NCBI RefSeq assembly: GCF_021545845.1 | Contig: NZ_CP088923.1 | Location: 2,542,001-2,606,000, forward strand | Length of the DNA: 64,000 nucleotides | Reading direction: 5' to 3' | Origin: Rhodanobacter thiooxydans | GTDB lineage: Bacteria > Pseudomonadota > Gammaproteobacteria > Xanthomonadales > Rhodanobacteraceae | In this document: piece by piece, positions 60,226-64,000 of the stretch | Layout of the letters: each line of letters begins with the position of its first letter | How positions within the stretch are numbered: the first letter of the stretch is position 1 | Made by a program: the position numbers and the translations under genes | The notes under the pieces: generated by a model | What the model was told of the DNA's origin: nothing | The model's input: the letters and a program-made list of their open reading frames with translations, nothing else | The model's database searches: none

Positions 60226-60283
60226 TTGCCCCACCTTAATTGTCAAAATTGAACACGAGCCACGAGTTCAGCAGCTCCACCTA

Positions 60284-61699
60284 TTACCTCACGCCCCAAT
60301 CCAATTTCTCAACCGCATCCAGCAGTTCCCGCATAGTCGGAGCCCTGCTGTAAGCACCATGGTGCTCATCATCCAGCTCATGCCCTACATACGCAGCACG
60401 AAGCTCAGCGGTCACCCCAGCACTCTGTAACCCCTGCACCACGGTCTTGCGCAACGAGTGGAAGCCAAGCTTGCCCTTCTCCGGCTTACCAACTGTCGCC
60501 AGCACATGACGACTGAAAGCTTTGCTGAGCCAGTTCCCAGGCCCGTTGACTCCATCGACCTTCACCTTCGGGAACAGTCGCTTCTCCTCTGCCTTGCGCA
60601 GATCAGACACGCGCTTCAATAGACCCAGCTCAATCAGCTTCGGGTGAACCGGAATCGTTCGGATGCTGACTTCGGACTTCACCGACTGGCATTCCCCTTC
60701 GTTGGTGATGCGAATGCATGGAATCCCATCGACCTCTACGAAGTCAGCCAAGGTCAGTTGCCCAACTTCGGCCACACGGGCACCCGTATACAGACCTACC
60801 CAAGCACCCCACCGTGCCGCCTCACTGAGACCCTCTAGGGCGGTCGGTGAATACAAGGCCTGGATCTGTTCGTTGGTGAAAGGCTTGAACCCAAGGGCAC
60901 GACGCTTGCGCTTCTCACGTGGGCCATAGACGACTTGGCCTGCCGCAGGGTTCTCATCCTTGGCAAAGGGCGGGTAATACCCACGGGCCTTGGCCCAGTC
61001 GAAGAAACCGCGCAAGTAGCTGCACTTGTTCACGATGGTTGGGGTTTCGAGCTTGCCGGCCCGAAGTGCCATGACCCAAGCACCAACATCAATGCGACCC
61101 GCATCCTTCAAGGGATTCTTCTCACCATAGTGCTTGGCGAATCCCTCGACCGCTGTTGTTTTTATTTTGAAAGTCTTGGCCTTGGTCGAAGGTTTGATCT
61201 CCGCCAGCCACAGGGCCACAGCCTTGCCAATGGCAACGCTTGGAATCTTCGATGCAGGGTCGGGGGTAGGAGCAGAAGATGCAGCAACACGAGCTGCCTG
61301 CATGAATTCTTGGTGGTACGGCTCTTGATCCAGCCGTCCGATATGGTCGACCGCATCCATGGCAAAACCATGGTCTGTTTTGCCGTTGGCCTCAATTTCG
61401 ACCCTGCCATCCAGGTGACGGATGACCTTGTACCCCAAGGCAATCGCCCTGGCGATTTCCTCAACAGAAGGTACGCCATCCATAGCTACGGACACACTCA
61501 GTCCCCCAACCTGTGTGAAGGTCCGAGCATACGCCTGGACAAGGTTCAACGCACGTTGCTGCGCGGTCAGGAGGTCACGTGTTCCAAGACTCTTGGTGAT
61601 TTCAGTCTTATCCGTCTTGCGGGTCTGACGTGATGGAATTCTTTGGCGAAAATGCCAGATGCCTGAGGGTGCAAGGCGCAAGTAGTTCGGGATGCGCAT
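60284..61699 (-). CDS. Tyrosine-family site-specific integrase
   Basis: A 471-residue recombinase with an N-terminal DUF6538-like segment (MRIPNYLRLAPSGIWHFRQR), a SAM-like core-binding domain, and a catalytic domain. The catalytic set is complete: R308 (YTGARVAEV), K341, H414-x2-R417 (FHSLRKT), H440 (VGHELDD) and nucleophile Y450 (GAYSR). The ATG at 61699 is used; a longer frame would run through the tRNA gene. It adjoins tRNA-Ser, so that gene is its probable attachment site. Confidence 0.94.
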   Translation of the reverse strand: MRIPNYLRLAPSGIWHFRQRIPSRQTRKTDKTEITKSLGTRDLLTAQQRALNLVQAYARTFTQVGGLSVSVAMDGVPSVEEIARAIALGYKVIRHLDGRVEIEANGKTDHGFAMDAVDHIGRLDQEPYHQEFMQAARVAASSAPTPDPASKIPSVAIGKAVALWLAEIKPSTKAKTFKIKTTAVEGFAKHYGEKNPLKDAGRIDVGAWVMALRAGKLETPTIVNKCSYLRGFFDWAKARGYYPPFAKDENPAAGQVVYGPREKRKRRALGFKPFTNEQIQALYSPTALEGLSEAARWGAWVGLYTGARVAEVGQLTLADFVEVDGIPCIRITNEGECQSVKSEVSIRTIPVHPKLIELGLLKRVSDLRKAEEKRLFPKVKVDGVNGPGNWLSKAFSRHVLATVGKPEKGKLGFHSLRKTVVQGLQSAGVTAELRAAYVGHELDDEHHGAYSRAPTMRELLDAVEKLDWGVR

Positions 61700-61751
61700 A
61701 TCGGCTCGCTGTGGAGCGATATGTGGAGCGACAAGCCCATCCTCAGAAAAG

Positions 61752-61779
61752 CAAAAACCCCTGTAAGAACAGGGGCTTT
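61752..61779 (-). terminator. Terminator after tRNA-Ser
   Basis: On the minus strand CCCCTG-TTCTTA-CAGGGG is followed by TTTTTG. It lies 8 bp beyond the tRNA 3' end and separates the tRNA from the integrase gene. Confidence 0.85.
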
Positions 61780-61786
61780 GCAGTAC

Positions 61787-61876
61787 TGGCGGAGAGAGTG
61801 GGATTCGAACCCACGGAAGGTTTGACCCTTCGCCGGTTTTCAAGACCGGTGCCTTAAACCGCTCGGCCATCTCTCC
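61787..61876 (-). tRNA. tRNA-Ser(UGA)
   Basis: A 90-nt class II tRNA with encoded CCA. Acceptor GGAGAGA pairs with TCTCTCC, the anticodon loop CTTGAAA between CCGGT and ACCGG gives UGA, a long variable arm is present, and the T-arm is GGTTCGAATCC. All stems are intact, so integration at its 3' side restored the gene. Confidence 0.97.
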
Positions 61877-61925
61877 GTAGAACCTTGCATGGCAGCCTTG
61901 CACTGCCGACGACGCGATGAGTCTA

Positions 61926-63837
<1,912 letters not shown>

Positions 63838-64000
63838 CTACGCTTTGCGGACTTTCTTGCGGGCGGCGCGCAGGGCCAGCAGCTTTTCGCGCAGCTGCAG
63901 CTCCAGGCCGCGCTCGACCGGTTCGTAGAAGATGCTGCCGGCCAGCGCGTCGGGCAGGCATTGCTGGTCCAGCGCGATGCCGCCTTCGGCGTCGTGGTCG
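63838..64000 (-). CDS. rarA: Replication-associated recombination protein RarA, C-terminal end
   Basis: Only the last 54 codons are inside the window: GGIALDQQCLPDALAGSIFY, then EPVERGLELQLREKLLALR and a basic tail ARKKVRKA. This is the C-terminus of the RarA/MgsA clamp-loader-like AAA+ ATPase that acts at stalled forks. The order rarA-serS is common in gammaproteobacteria. The TAG stop lies inside a REP palindrome (GCG-TAG-GAGCCC). Confidence 0.88.
   Translation of the reverse strand, partial: DHDAEGGIALDQQCLPDALAGSIFYEPVERGLELQLREKLLALRAARKKVRKA

Larger units (their letters stand above)
58870..61786. mobile_element. tRNA-Ser-associated mini-island: integrase, ParA-like ATPase, 130-aa protein
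   Basis: About 2.9 kb, visibly richer in A and T than its flanks, ends at the 3' side of tRNA-Ser(UGA). It carries three minus-strand genes in order: tyrosine integrase, ParA-like ATPase, and a small protein. No transposase, replication gene or capsid gene is present. The left boundary is inferred from composition. I could not find a second copy of the tRNA 3' end marking the other attachment site. It may be a small integrative element or what is left of a larger one. Confidence 0.7.

Overview
The window is high-GC bacterial chromosome. It most resembles the Rhodanobacteraceae/Xanthomonadaceae branch of the Gammaproteobacteria (Rhodanobacter- or Dyella-like). The basis is gene content and order: divergent fur/bamE, rluC/rne, a tpiA-secG-tRNA-Leu(GAG) block, Xanthomonad-type response regulators, a TonB receptor, and REP-type palindromes between genes. 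This placement is inference; no 16S gene is present.

Layout. 1-10 kb: the 3' part of recN; a divergent two-component pair (NarL/UhpA-type regulator and MASE1 histidine kinase); an unassigned structured RNA with its own terminator; fur/bamE; ratA-rnfH; smpB facing the tmRNA gene ssrA; two small cytochromes c; nfuA; phhB. 9-15 kb: rluC and rne divergent across a long leader, then a GacA-type regulator. 15-24 kb: tRNA-Leu, secG and tpiA, then three accessory genes (SDR, DUF6445-like protein, 2OG-Fe(II) oxygenase), then the minus-strand run orn-folP-glmM, with sbcB divergent. 24-32 kb: MFS permease, secreted hydrolase plus DUF4785-like protein, epmA-ligA, rnk. 32-44 kb: transporters and an acetyl-phosphate module (ptaX, ackA, phosphoketolase), an Nramp transporter and glmS.

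44-49.4 kb looks like a collapsed exopolysaccharide locus. galE, a Wzb-type phosphatase, a nucleotide-sugar dehydrogenase and a UDP-sugar epimerase are intact, but the tyrosine kinase (Wzc) is a frameshifted fragment and no glycosyltransferase remains. 49.4-58.9 kb carries an M48 protease whose reading frame has lost its stop, a TonB receptor, an Asp/Glu racemase-family protein, an Nramp remnant, uspA, and an XRE regulator broken by one in-frame TAA. Two copies of a diverged direct repeat flank that regulator.

58.9-61.9 kb is a compact AT-richer island in tRNA-Ser(UGA). It holds a tyrosine integrase, a ParA/Soj-like ATPase and a 130-residue protein with a SAP/Rho-N-like tail. This is the best candidate in the window for an undescribed system. 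The window closes with a small membrane protein coupled to serS and the 3' end of rarA.

Two features recur. REP palindromes of the GTAG-GAGCCCGC type sit between genes, and four of them supply the stop codon of the adjacent gene. Gene decay is concentrated between 45 and 59 kb.
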